This document shows positions 23,628 through 32,582 of a stretch of 64,000 nt of DNA, piece after piece. A program made the translations under genes and the position numbers. Position 1 is the first letter of the stretch; every line of letters starts with the position of its first letter. The notes under the pieces were generated by a model. It was not told the origin of the DNA. It worked only from the letters and a program-made list of their open reading frames with translations, and searched no databases. This DNA is from Inquilinus sp. Marseille-Q2685 (GTDB lineage Bacteria; Pseudomonadota; Alphaproteobacteria; DSM-16000; Inquilinaceae), in contig NZ_CAKAKL010000001.1 in NCBI RefSeq assembly GCF_916619195.1, positions 1,302,001-1,366,000 of the forward strand, in the 5' to 3' direction.

Positions 23628-25004
23628 TCAGCAGCAGGCGGAAGCCTCGGCGGAAACGGCCCGGGCGGCGGGATCGCAGCAGGATGTCGGCTGTGCCTCC
23701 CGGCGCCCCGGGCCGCTGCAGACGCCGGTTTCGGGCAGCACCAGCTCGACCCGCCGTGCCGCCTCGTGATCTCCGGCGAGATGGGCAGCGACCGACCGGG
23801 CCTGCTCATAGCCGGTGGCCAGCAGGAAGGTCGGGGCACGGCCATAGGCCTTCATGCCGATGATGAACAGCCCGGGCTCCGGCTGCGCCAGCTCGGCCGC
23901 GCCATGCGGGCGGACCGTGCCGCAGCTGTGCTCGTTGGGATCGATCAGCGGCGCCAGCGCCCGCGGGCAGTCGAGCGCCGGGTCGAGGTCGAGGCGCAGC
24001 TCGCCGAGGATCGACAGGTCCGGCCGCAGTCCGGTCGCCACGACCATCTCATCCACCTCGATGCCGCGCACGGCCCCGTCCTGGTCGCCGAGGACGCGCA
24101 GGCCGTTCCCGGCCGCCTCGATCGCATCGACCGCGAAGGGCGCGACGATCTCATAGGCCCCTGCCTCCGCGAGCGCCCGCAGGCGCAGGCCGAGGGCGCC
24201 GCGGCGCGGCAGCTGGTCGGCCTCGCCGCCGCCGAACAGCCTCGCCCGGTCGGTATTGCGGAAGGCCCAGACGATGCTCGTGCCCGGCGCCTCCCGGGCC
24301 AGATCGGCGAGGTCGAGCAGCGTGCCCGTGGCGGAATGGCCGCTGCCGAGGACGAGGATACGGCGGCCGGCATAACGGTAACGCTCGCGGCCCAGAACAT
24401 CGGGCATGCCGTAGCGGATGCGGGATGCGGCCGCGCGCTCGCCGACCGCCGGCAGGCCGCCGGCGCCGGCCGGATTCGGCGAGGACCAGGTGCCGGAGGC
24501 GTCGATCACTGCCCGTGCGAAGATCCGGCCTTCCCGCCCGCCGCCGTCAACATATCGGACCTCGAAGGGCCGGCCATCCCGCCCGGCGGTGCGGACCTTG
24601 CCGTGGCCGGCGCGGGCGATACCGGTGACACGGGTTCCGAGGCGAAGGCGGCCGGCGATCTCCGGCGTTGCCGCCAGCGGATCGAGATAGCGTTCGGCCA
24701 GGTCAAGACCGGTCGGATAGCCGGCCCCGTCCGGATGAATCCAGCCGTGCCGCTGCAGCAGCGCCACCGCCGTCCGGTCGGTGCTGTAGGCCCAGGGCGA
24801 GAACATCGGCACATGGCCCCAGTCGCGCACCGCGGCGCCGACCACTGCGCCAGCCTCCAGGATCACGGGCTCGATCCCGTAGCCGAGCAGATGGACTGCG
24901 GCGGCCAGGCCCACCGGTCCCGCGCCGATGATGGCGGCCGGCAGCTCCGACGGCGCGGCGGTCTCGAGCGCCATACGGTCCGACGAGACAAGGGGACGAT
25001 TCAT
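23628..25004 (-). CDS. FAD/NAD(P)-dependent oxidoreductase with Cys-rich tail, ArsO-like
   Basis: Flavoprotein of 458 residues. It has an N-terminal FAD-binding motif AAIIGAGPVGLAAAVHLLG and a second nucleotide motif ILVLGSGHSATGT, the two-dinucleotide-fold layout of flavin monooxygenases and thioredoxin-reductase-like enzymes. Flavoproteins of this kind are found in arsenic clusters as 'ArsO', with unclear function. The last 30 residues carry C429, C442–C443 and C457–C458, suited to bind a soft metalloid or act as a redox relay. AGAGGAG precedes the ATG. First gene of the flavoprotein–MFS pair, behind a candidate PadR operator. Confidence 0.87.
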   Translation of the reverse strand: MNRPLVSSDRMALETAAPSELPAAIIGAGPVGLAAAVHLLGYGIEPVILEAGAVVGAAVRDWGHVPMFSPWAYSTDRTAVALLQRHGWIHPDGAGYPTGLDLAERYLDPLAATPEIAGRLRLGTRVTGIARAGHGKVRTAGRDGRPFEVRYVDGGGREGRIFARAVIDASGTWSSPNPAGAGGLPAVGERAAASRIRYGMPDVLGRERYRYAGRRILVLGSGHSATGTLLDLADLAREAPGTSIVWAFRNTDRARLFGGGEADQLPRRGALGLRLRALAEAGAYEIVAPFAVDAIEAAGNGLRVLGDQDGAVRGIEVDEMVVATGLRPDLSILGELRLDLDPALDCPRALAPLIDPNEHSCGTVRPHGAAELAQPEPGLFIIGMKAYGRAPTFLLATGYEQARSVAAHLAGDHEAARRVELVLPETGVCSGPGRREAQPTSCCDPAARAVSAEASACC

Positions 25005-25030
25005 CTCGCATCTCCTCTAGCTTCTAGGCA

Positions 25031-25043
25031 TTGATGGTCGATG
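25031..25043. promoter_or_regulatory. Candidate PadR operator, copy 1
   Basis: TTGATGGTCGATG lies 27 bases upstream of the flavoprotein start codon, inside an imperfect palindrome CATTGA-TGG-TCGATG. The identical 13 bases occur in the promoter region shared by padR and the acetyltransferase gene. Confidence 0.55.
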
Positions 25044-25067
25044 CATTGGGGCAAAAAAGAGAGGCTG

Positions 25068-25487
25068 CTATCCGCAGCACTCTCCGCCGCTGCCCTGCCG
25101 CTCGATCACCTGGCCGGTCTCGGTCAGCACCTGCGTGACCTCGAGCCAGGCCTCGACGCCGACCCGGAAGGCTTCCCGTCCCTTGTCGGTCAGGGTGTAG
25201 GTCTTGCGCGGGCGGCCGGAGACGACGCTGCTCTCGACCGTGACGTAGCCGCCCTCCTCGAACTCGCGCAGCACCGGGTAGATCGTGCCCTCGGTCGGGG
25301 AGCAGCAGCCATTCGTCGTCAGCTCCACCGCGCGGGCGATGTCGTAGCCATGCATCGGCCGGTCGTGCAGCACGCGCAGGATGAAGAACTTGGACAGGCT
25401 CATCTTGATCGTGCCGGCCCAGTAGGAGCGGCTGGTGTAGTCGACCGCGGGTCGGGCGATGGCGGAGAGCTTGCGGGCTTCGGTCAT
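25068..25487 (-). CDS. PadR-family transcriptional regulator with Cys pairs
   Basis: Winged-helix regulator of 139 residues. The PadR core is seen in FFILRVLHDRPMHGYDIARAV, PTEGTIYPVLREFEEGGYV and SGRPRKTYTLTDKGREAF. Unusually, two cysteine pairs are present: C61–C62 just before the recognition region and C137–C138 at the C-terminus. In an arsenic island these are plausible As(III)/Sb(III) ligands. It is divergent from the acetyltransferase gene and upstream of the flavoprotein–MFS pair. It likely represses both, through the two TTGATGGTCGATG sites. Confidence 0.88.
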   Translation of the reverse strand: MTEARKLSAIARPAVDYTSRSYWAGTIKMSLSKFFILRVLHDRPMHGYDIARAVELTTNGCCSPTEGTIYPVLREFEEGGYVTVESSVVSGRPRKTYTLTDKGREAFRVGVEAWLEVTQVLTETGQVIERQGSGGECCG

Positions 25488-25504
25488 CGCCCGATCCTCA
25501 TACC

Positions 25505-25517
25505 TTGATGGTCGATG
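25505..25517. promoter_or_regulatory. Candidate PadR operator, copy 2
   Basis: TTGATGGTCGATG in the 74-base gap between divergent padR and the acetyltransferase gene. Here it is enclosed by an outer inverted repeat, CCTTGA (25503–25508) and TCAAGG. Identical to copy 1 at 25031–25043. Confidence 0.55.
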
Positions 25518-25561
25518 AGTCAAGGGATAATGTATCGACAGCCCAACTGCCGGAAGACCCG

Positions 25562-26098
25562 ATGATCCGCCTCGCCACGCCGGAGGACGCCCCAGCCCTC
25601 CAGGCCATCTACGCCCCGATCGTCGCCGGCACCGTGATCTCCTTCGAGCTGGCGCCGCCTACGGCGGCGGAGATGGCCGACCGGATCCGCAAGACCATTC
25701 CGGCTTATCCCTGGCTGGTGCTGGAGCGGGACGGCCGGATCCTGGGCTATGCTTATGCCGGCCCGCACCGGGCCCGGCCGGCCTATCGCTGGTCGGTCGA
25801 TGTCAGCGTCTATGTCGCCGAGGCCGGGCGGCGGCAGGGCATCGGCCGCGCGCTGTACGAGCGGCTGTTCGTGCTGCTGCTGCGGCAGGGTTACCACGCC
25901 GCCTTTGCCGGCATCGCCCTGCCGAACCCGGCCAGCGTCGCCTTGCACGAGGCGGTCGGGTTCGTGCCGCTCGGCGTGTACCGCGACGTCGGCTTCAAGC
26001 ATGGCGCCTGGCACGATGTCGGCTGGTGGCAGCGCCCGATCGGCGGCCGCCCGGACCACCCGGCCGAGCCGCGGCCGGTCACCGAGGTGTTCGATTGA
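25562..26098 (+). CDS. Phosphinothricin acetyltransferase-like GNAT protein, ArsN1 candidate
   Basis: N-acetyltransferase of 178 residues. It matches the phosphinothricin acetyltransferase (PAT) family: IRLATPEDAPALQAIYAPIV, PAYRWSVDVSVYVAEAGRRQ, GIGRALYERL (acetyl-CoA loop), GIALPNPASVALHEAVGF and KHGAWHDVGWWQ. Known relatives encoded in ars operons (ArsN1) acetylate the amino group of arsinothricin, an arsenical antibiotic that mimics glutamate. Its place between PadR and acr3 makes ArsN1 the leading idea; general PAT-like detoxification is the alternative. GGAAG precedes the ATG. Its stop abuts the convergent acr3 stop. Confidence 0.87.
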   Translation: MIRLATPEDAPALQAIYAPIVAGTVISFELAPPTAAEMADRIRKTIPAYPWLVLERDGRILGYAYAGPHRARPAYRWSVDVSVYVAEAGRRQGIGRALYERLFVLLLRQGYHAAFAGIALPNPASVALHEAVGFVPLGVYRDVGFKHGAWHDVGWWQRPIGGRPDHPAEPRPVTEVFD

Positions 26099-27175
26099 TC
26101 AGATCGGCCGGCGCTCGTACCAGCCGCGCGACGCCTTCACCAGGCGCACGACGGACAGCATGACCGGTACCTCCACCAGCACCCCGACCACGGTGGCCAG
26201 GGCGGCGCCGGAATCAAGGCCGAACAGGCTGATCGCGGCCGCCACCGCCAGCTCGAAGAAGTTCGAGGCGCCGATAAGCGCCGCCGGCGCCGCGACGCAC
26301 CAGACGACGCCGAGGCGCCGGGACAGCCAATAAGCGATGCCGGCGTTGAGATAGACCTGGATCAGGATCGGCACGGCCAGCAGCAGGATCACCAGCGGCT
26401 GGGCCAGGATGCGCTCGCCCTGGAAACCGAACAGCAATACTAGCGTCGCCAGCAGAGCGGTAAGGGAGAGCGGCTGCAGCACGGCTAGGGTCCGCCGCAG
26501 CGCCGGCTCGCCGCCCGCGGCCAGGAGCGACCGGCGCCACAGCTGCGCCGCCGCCACCGGCACGACGATGTACAGCACGACCGACAGCAGCAGCGTGTCC
26601 CAGGGCACGGTGATCGAGGCGACGCCGAGCAGCAGGCCGACCAGCGGCGCGAAGGCGAAGACCATGATCAGATCGTTCAGCGCCACCTGGCTCAGGGTGA
26701 AATGCGGCTCGCCCTCGCACAGGTTCGACCAGACGAACACCATGGCCGTGCAGGGCGCGGCGGCCAGCAGGATCAGCCCCGCGATATAGGACGGGACTTG
26801 GTCCGCTGCCAGCCAGGGCGCGAACAGCCAGCCGATGAAGACGCTGCCGAGCAGCGCCATCGAGAACGGCTTGACACCCCAGTTGACGAACAGGGTGACG
26901 CCGACGCCGCGCCAATGCGCCCTCACCTCGCCGAGCGCGGCGAAGTCGATTTTCAGCAGCATCGGCACGATCATCGCCCAGATCAGCACCGCCACCGGCA
27001 GGTTGACCTTCGCGACCTCCGCCGAGGCGACGAGCGCGAAGAAGCCCGGCGCCACCGCGCCGAGGCCGATGCCGGCGACGATGCAGAGCGCGACCCAGAG
27101 GCTGAGATAGCGTTCGAAGAGTCCCATGGCCGGGGCTGCCGGCGCGAGCCTGGCCACAGTGGTTTCGGCGGTCAT
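26099..27175 (-). CDS. acr3: Arsenite efflux permease, ACR3 family
   Basis: Inner-membrane arsenite exporter of 358 residues with ten or so hydrophobic segments. It has the conserved ACR3 cysteine region AAAPCTAMVFVWSNL, the helix motif PVAVLIWAMIVPMLLKIDF and GASNFFELAVAAAISLFG. It exports As(III), and often Sb(III), driven by the proton gradient, finishing the detoxification begun by ArsC. A GTG at 27178 precedes the ATG. Third gene of arsR–arsC–acr3, 28 bases after arsC. Confidence 0.95.
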   Translation of the reverse strand: MTAETTVARLAPAAPAMGLFERYLSLWVALCIVAGIGLGAVAPGFFALVASAEVAKVNLPVAVLIWAMIVPMLLKIDFAALGEVRAHWRGVGVTLFVNWGVKPFSMALLGSVFIGWLFAPWLAADQVPSYIAGLILLAAAPCTAMVFVWSNLCEGEPHFTLSQVALNDLIMVFAFAPLVGLLLGVASITVPWDTLLLSVVLYIVVPVAAAQLWRRSLLAAGGEPALRRTLAVLQPLSLTALLATLVLLFGFQGERILAQPLVILLLAVPILIQVYLNAGIAYWLSRRLGVVWCVAAPAALIGASNFFELAVAAAISLFGLDSGAALATVVGVLVEVPVMLSVVRLVKASRGWYERRPI

Positions 27176-27203
27176 CACGGATCCGATCGGTCGGAGGGGA
27201 GGA

Positions 27204-27626
27204 TCAGGCGCGCTTGCCCGAGGCGTCGACGACCAGTTCGCCGTCCTCCTTGCGGAACTCGCCGCGCTGCGGCGCCGGCAGAATATCCAGCACCGTCTCC
27301 GATGGGCGGGCCAGCGTCACGCCCCGCTCGGTGACGACGATCGGCCGGTTGATCAGGATCGGGTGCGCGATCATGGCGTCGAGCAGCTGGCCGTCGGTCA
27401 GGGCCGGGTCGTCCAGGCCGAGCTCGTGATAGGGCGTGCCCTTCTCGCGCAGCACCGCCCGCACCGGGACGCCCATGCGCCGGATCAGATCGGCCAGCTC
27501 GGCCCGGCTCGGCGGTGTCTTCAGGTATTCGATGACCGTCGGCTCAATGCCGGCGTTGCGGATCAGGCCGAGGACGTTGCGCGACGTGCCGCAGGCCGGG
27601 TTGTGGTAGATCGTGACCGCGCTCAT
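27204..27626 (-). CDS. arsC: Arsenate reductase, glutaredoxin-coupled ArsC
   Basis: Cytoplasmic reductase of 140 residues that converts arsenate to arsenite using glutathione and glutaredoxin. The catalytic C12 is seen in TIYHNPACGTSRN, and the arsenate-binding arginines lie around residues 60, 94 (INRPIVVTERG) and 107 (ARPSETVLDIL), as in the plasmid R773 type. The start overlaps the arsR stop (ATGA), so the two are coupled. Confidence 0.95.
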   Translation of the reverse strand: MSAVTIYHNPACGTSRNVLGLIRNAGIEPTVIEYLKTPPSRAELADLIRRMGVPVRAVLREKGTPYHELGLDDPALTDGQLLDAMIAHPILINRPIVVTERGVTLARPSETVLDILPAPQRGEFRKEDGELVVDASGKRA

Positions 27627-28003
27627 GAGGATGCCGGTTCTCCCTGGCTTCGGGCGGGTGGCTGGCAGCCGCAGCCCGCCTGTTCGATGATGTCCATCAG
27701 CGGCGCGCAGATCTCCGGCCGGCCGCTGCAGCAGTCCTGGACCAGGAAGGACAGCAGCGCCCGCACGCCGTCGAGATCGGCGGAGTAGAGGATCGACCGG
27801 CCGTCCCGCCGGGGCCGGATCAGGCCGGCGCGGCTGAGGATGCCGAGATGGGTCGACAGCGTGGTGGCGGGCACGCCGACCCGCTCCGCCACGGTTCCGG
27901 CCGGCACCCCGTCCGGCCCGGCCTGGACCAGCAGGCGGAACACCGTCAGCCGGGTCGACTGGGCAAGCGCTCCAAGACCTTCGATCGCTGTCATCTCATC
28001 CAT
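27623..28003 (-). CDS. arsR: Arsenite-responsive repressor ArsR
   Basis: Winged-helix repressor of 126 residues. The helix-turn-helix reads VAERVGVPATTLSTHLGILSRAGL. It lacks the classic ELCVCDL metal site of R773 ArsR. Instead cysteines cluster late: C91–C92, C99, C111 and C113 (VQDCCSGRPEIC … AGCGC). That is like the C-terminal As(III) sites of ArsR proteins in Acidithiobacillus or Corynebacterium, from memory. It probably represses its own operon through the palindrome over its start codon. Confidence 0.93.
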   Translation of the reverse strand: MDEMTAIEGLGALAQSTRLTVFRLLVQAGPDGVPAGTVAERVGVPATTLSTHLGILSRAGLIRPRRDGRSILYSADLDGVRALLSFLVQDCCSGRPEICAPLMDIIEQAGCGCQPPARSQGEPASS

Positions 28004-28027
28004 ATTTCTAGAATTGCAGAAATATGG
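28000..28027. promoter_or_regulatory. Perfect inverted repeat over the arsR start, likely ArsR operator
   Basis: CCATATTTCT (28000–28009) and AGAAATATGG (28018–28027) are perfect inverted 10-base arms with an 8-base spacer, AT-rich in a GC-rich setting. The site overlaps the arsR initiation codon and faces the ugp leader on the other side. Confidence 0.65.
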
Positions 28028-28230
28028 GATCGATACAAGGCTTCGGCTGGTACGGACCTATCGGATTTTCGTCTAATTCCTTGCGGTTGTCGCCGGAATC
28101 CACAGGCTGGAGGAGCAAATGTCATCCCGGCGATACCGATGTTAAACCGAACCGTCATCTTCCCCTTGTAGGGAACGATCCCGTCGCCGCCGCCGTGGGG
28201 CGTGCAGGGGCGGCCAAACGGGAGACACAC

Positions 28231-29574
28231 ATGACCGTCGTGACCAAGCTGTCGGCGGCCGCCTTCGCGCTGGCCGCCGCCGCGGCATTCGCACAGCCGG
28301 CCCAGGCCGAGCGCACCAAGTTCGAGTTCTGGTACGGGCTGACGGGCGACCTGGAGCAGCGGGTGCAGGACACCTGCAAGCGCTTCAACGACAGCCAGGC
28401 CGATTACGAGATCGTCTGCGTCGGCCAGGGCGGCTATCCGAACGCGGTGCAGAACGCCATCGCCGCCTACCGCGCCCAGAAGCAGCCGACCGTGGTGCAG
28501 GTGTTCGACGCCGGCACGCTGGATCTGATGCTGTCCGGCGCCTATGTCCCGGCCCGCAAGCTGATGGCCGACAACGGCTACGACATCAAGTGGGACGACT
28601 ATTTCGGCGGCATCGCGAACTACTACGCGACGTCGAAGGGCGAGCTGATGTCGTTCCCCTACAACTCCTCGACGGCGCTGTTCTACTGGAACAAGGATGC
28701 CTTCGCCAAGATCGGCCGCGACAAGGGCCCGGAGACTTGGGAAGACGTCGAGCAGATCGCCCGGCAGCTGAAGGCCGCCGGCTACGACTGCCCGCTGGCC
28801 TTCAACTTCGATCCCTGGCCGACGCTGGAGCAGTTCTCGGCCATCCACAACCAGCCGATCGCCAGCAAGAACAACGGCTATGACGGGCTCGACGCCGAGC
28901 TGGTCTTCAACAAGACCAAATTCGTCGACCATGTCGCCTTCATCAAGAAGATGTACGACGAAGGCCTGTTCGTGCTGAAGACCAAGGAAGGCGGCCAGGA
29001 TGTCGTCCCGGCCTTCGCCTCCGGCACCTGCCAGATGACGCAGTCCTCGGTCGCCGATCACGGTACCATCGGCAAGCTGGCCGCCCCGGACATGCACTGG
29101 GACGTGGTCAAGCTGCCGGTCTGGGCCGGTACCGAGCGCAAGAACTCGCTGGTCGGCGGCGCCTCGCTGTGGGTCCTCGCCGGCAAGTCCGGCGCCGAGT
29201 ACAAGGGCGCCGCGGCGTTCCTGAACTTCCTGGCTCAGCCCTCCTCGGTGGAGTGGTGGTCGACCGTCACCGGCTACATCCCGGTGACCAATTCCGGCTT
29301 CCAGGCGATGAAGGCCGAGGGCTTCTACGACAAGGCGCCCTACAAGGGCCGCGAGCTGGCGATCGAGAGCCTGACCTTCACCCCGACCACCCCGATCTCC
29401 CGCGGCATCCGCCTCGGCGGCTACATCCAGATCCGCAAGGAAGTCCAGGACGCGCTGCAGGCGATCATCAGCGGCAAGGTGTCGGTGCAGGACGGCCTCG
29501 ACCAGGCGGTGGAGCGCGGCAACGCGATCCTGCGCCGCTTCGAGAAGACCTACGCCGGCAAGCAGCTGCTCTGA
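28231..29574 (+). CDS. ugpB: sn-glycerol-3-phosphate ABC importer, binding protein UgpB
   Basis: Periplasmic binding protein of 447 residues with a 26-residue signal peptide ending in PAQA. Family text includes FEFWYGLTGDLEQRVQDTCKRFN and MSFPYNSSTALFYWNKDAF, typical of UgpB, which binds glycerol-3-phosphate or glycerophosphocholine. GGGAG precedes the ATG. First gene of ugpBAEC; a strong hairpin separates it from ugpA. The 227-base leader is shared with divergent arsR. Confidence 0.93.
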   Translation: MTVVTKLSAAAFALAAAAAFAQPAQAERTKFEFWYGLTGDLEQRVQDTCKRFNDSQADYEIVCVGQGGYPNAVQNAIAAYRAQKQPTVVQVFDAGTLDLMLSGAYVPARKLMADNGYDIKWDDYFGGIANYYATSKGELMSFPYNSSTALFYWNKDAFAKIGRDKGPETWEDVEQIARQLKAAGYDCPLAFNFDPWPTLEQFSAIHNQPIASKNNGYDGLDAELVFNKTKFVDHVAFIKKMYDEGLFVLKTKEGGQDVVPAFASGTCQMTQSSVADHGTIGKLAAPDMHWDVVKLPVWAGTERKNSLVGGASLWVLAGKSGAEYKGAAAFLNFLAQPSSVEWWSTVTGYIPVTNSGFQAMKAEGFYDKAPYKGRELAIESLTFTPTTPISRGIRLGGYIQIRKEVQDALQAIISGKVSVQDGLDQAVERGNAILRRFEKTYAGKQLL

Positions 29575-29584
29575 CCCGGCGCAG

Positions 29585-29619
29585 CCCCTCGCCCTCCCGG
29601 CCCACGGGAGGGCGAGGGG
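29585..29619 (+). terminator. Intercistronic hairpin between ugpB and ugpA
   Basis: A perfect 14-bp stem (29585–29598/29606–29619, loop GGCCCAC) 11 bases after the ugpB stop. It has no T-run. Such hairpins commonly protect the binding-protein mRNA and lower expression of the permease genes. Confidence 0.65.
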
Positions 29620-29653
29620 GTCCCGTCCTTCCTCACCAGCCGCCTCGGACCCG

Positions 29654-30538
29654 ATGGAAAAACGCGCCTTCTTCAAGAACCGGACGCTGGCCTGGCTCCT
29701 GATCACGCCGCAGCTGCTGCTGGTGTTCCTGTTCTTCTACTGGCCGGCCGGCGAGGCGCTGTACTGGGCCTTCACGCTGGAGCAGCCCTGGGGCGGCGGC
29801 AATGAATGGGTGGGGCTGGAGAACTTCCGGGCGCTCCTGGGCGACAGCGCCTATTGGGGCTCGGTCGGCGTCAGCTTCGCCTATGCCGTCCTGGCCACCG
29901 GCATCGCCATGGCCGGCGCCCTGGTCCTGGCCCTGTTCGTCGACCGGCAGCTGCGTGGCTTCCAGGCCTACCGCTCGATCTTCGTCTGGCCCTACGCCAT
30001 CGCGGCGCCCGCCGCGGCCATCGCCTTCCGCTTCATCTTCGCGCCCGAGAGCGGGATGATCGGCGCGCTGAACGCCCTGTGGCCCGGCCTGTGGGACCCG
30101 GTGCTGAACGCCACCCAGGCCCTGATCATGGTCGTGCTGTGCCACGCCTGGATCTGGATCGGCTACAACTTCATCTTCTTCCTGGCGGCGCTGCAGTCGA
30201 TCCCGAAGAGCCTGATCGAGGCCAGCGCCATGGACGGGTCGGGCGCCCTGCGCCGGATGCGCGACATCCAGCTGCCGCTGATCGCGCCGACCCTGTTCTT
30301 CCTGATGGTGATCAACCTCACCGGCAGCTTCACCGACAGCTTCGGCATCGTCGACATCATGACCGAGGGCGGCCCGGCCCGTGGCACCGAGGTCATGGTC
30401 TACAAGATCTATTTCGACGGCTTCAAAGGCCTCGACTACTCCGGCGCCGCCGCCCAGAGCATCGTGCTGATGCTGCTGGTCATGGTCCTCACCTTCGTCC
30501 AGTTCCGCTGGGTCGAACGCCGCGTCCACTACAGCTGA
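29654..30538 (+). CDS. ugpA: Glycerol-3-phosphate ABC importer permease UgpA
   Basis: Inner-membrane permease of 294 residues with six predicted helices, starting [23 protein letters not shown]. The coupling loop that contacts UgpC is visible in [27 protein letters not shown]. Forms the translocation pore together with UgpE. Second gene of the operon. Confidence 0.93.
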   Translation: MEKRAFFKNRTLAWLLITPQLLLVFLFFYWPAGEALYWAFTLEQPWGGGNEWVGLENFRALLGDSAYWGSVGVSFAYAVLATGIAMAGALVLALFVDRQLRGFQAYRSIFVWPYAIAAPAAAIAFRFIFAPESGMIGALNALWPGLWDPVLNATQALIMVVLCHAWIWIGYNFIFFLAALQSIPKSLIEASAMDGSGALRRMRDIQLPLIAPTLFFLMVINLTGSFTDSFGIVDIMTEGGPARGTEVMVYKIYFDGFKGLDYSGAAAQSIVLMLLVMVLTFVQFRWVERRVHYS

Positions 30539-30549
30539 GGGAGGATGCG

Positions 30550-31437
30550 ATGATCGAACGCACCCCGATCCTGAACGCGCTGACGCATCTGATCCTGATC
30601 GTCGGGCTGGTCCTCGTGCTGCTGCCCTTCGCCATCGTGCTGGCCGCCGCGACCAAGGACATCCAGGGCGTCAACCAGGTGCCGATGAGCCTGATCCCCG
30701 GCGGCCACCTGATCGACAACCTCGCCGCCGCGTGGGACCAGGCGGAGTTCGGCCCGAAGCTGCTGAACAGCCTGATCGTCGCGGTCGGCGTCACCGTCGG
30801 CAAGATCGTGCTGGCGGCGCTGACCGCCTTCTCGATCGTGTTCTTCCGCTACCGCGCGCGGATGGTGGTGTTCTGGCTGATCTTCACCACGCTGATGCTG
30901 CCGCTGGAGGTCCGCATCGTGCCGACCTATTCGATCGCGGCCAACGCGCTGTCGCCGTTCCAGAGCATCGTTGCGGCCATCGGGCTGCAGGTCGACCTGC
31001 AGTGGAACCTGCTGAACTCCTACACCGGCCTGATCCTGCCGCTGATCGCCACGGCCACCGGCACCTTCCTCTACCGCCAGTTCTTCCTGACCGTGCCGGA
31101 CGAGCTGCTGGAGGCGTCGAAGATGGACGGCGCCGGCGCCATGCGGTTCTTCGCCGAGATCCTGATGCCGCTGTCGCGCACCAACATGCTGGCGCTGGCC
31201 GCGATCCTCTTCGTCTACAGCTGGAACCAGTATCTCTGGCCGCTGCTGGTCACCACCGACCAGTCCTTCAGCACCGCGGTGGTCGAGCTGAAGCGCCTGA
31301 TCCCGACCAACCAGGGCGGCCTGCCGGAATGGAACATCGCCATGGCCGGCACCCTGATCGTGATGATCCCCCCGCTGCTGGTCGTCGCGCTGATGCAGCG
31401 CTGGTTCGTGCGCGGCCTGATCGCCACCGACAAGTAA
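30550..31437 (+). CDS. ugpE: Glycerol-3-phosphate ABC importer permease UgpE
   Basis: Inner-membrane permease of 295 residues with six helices. The coupling loop reads [20 protein letters not shown], and [21 protein letters not shown] is typical of UgpE. The ATG at 30550 has a GGGAGG ribosome site 11 bases after the ugpA stop. Third gene of the operon. Confidence 0.93.
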   Translation: MIERTPILNALTHLILIVGLVLVLLPFAIVLAAATKDIQGVNQVPMSLIPGGHLIDNLAAAWDQAEFGPKLLNSLIVAVGVTVGKIVLAALTAFSIVFFRYRARMVVFWLIFTTLMLPLEVRIVPTYSIAANALSPFQSIVAAIGLQVDLQWNLLNSYTGLILPLIATATGTFLYRQFFLTVPDELLEASKMDGAGAMRFFAEILMPLSRTNMLALAAILFVYSWNQYLWPLLVTTDQSFSTAVVELKRLIPTNQGGLPEWNIAMAGTLIVMIPPLLVVALMQRWFVRGLIATDK

Positions 31438-31448
31438 GGAGAGACCCC

Positions 31449-32567
<1,119 letters not shown>

Positions 32568-32582
32568 GATCGAGAGACCATC

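Noticed and set aside
28113-28151. TGTCAT and CGTCAT at an 11-base multiple in the ugpB leader, as a Pho box
   Set aside because: The two good units are 33 bases apart and the units between do not match the PhoB consensus; phosphate control of ugp remains plausible but is not shown.
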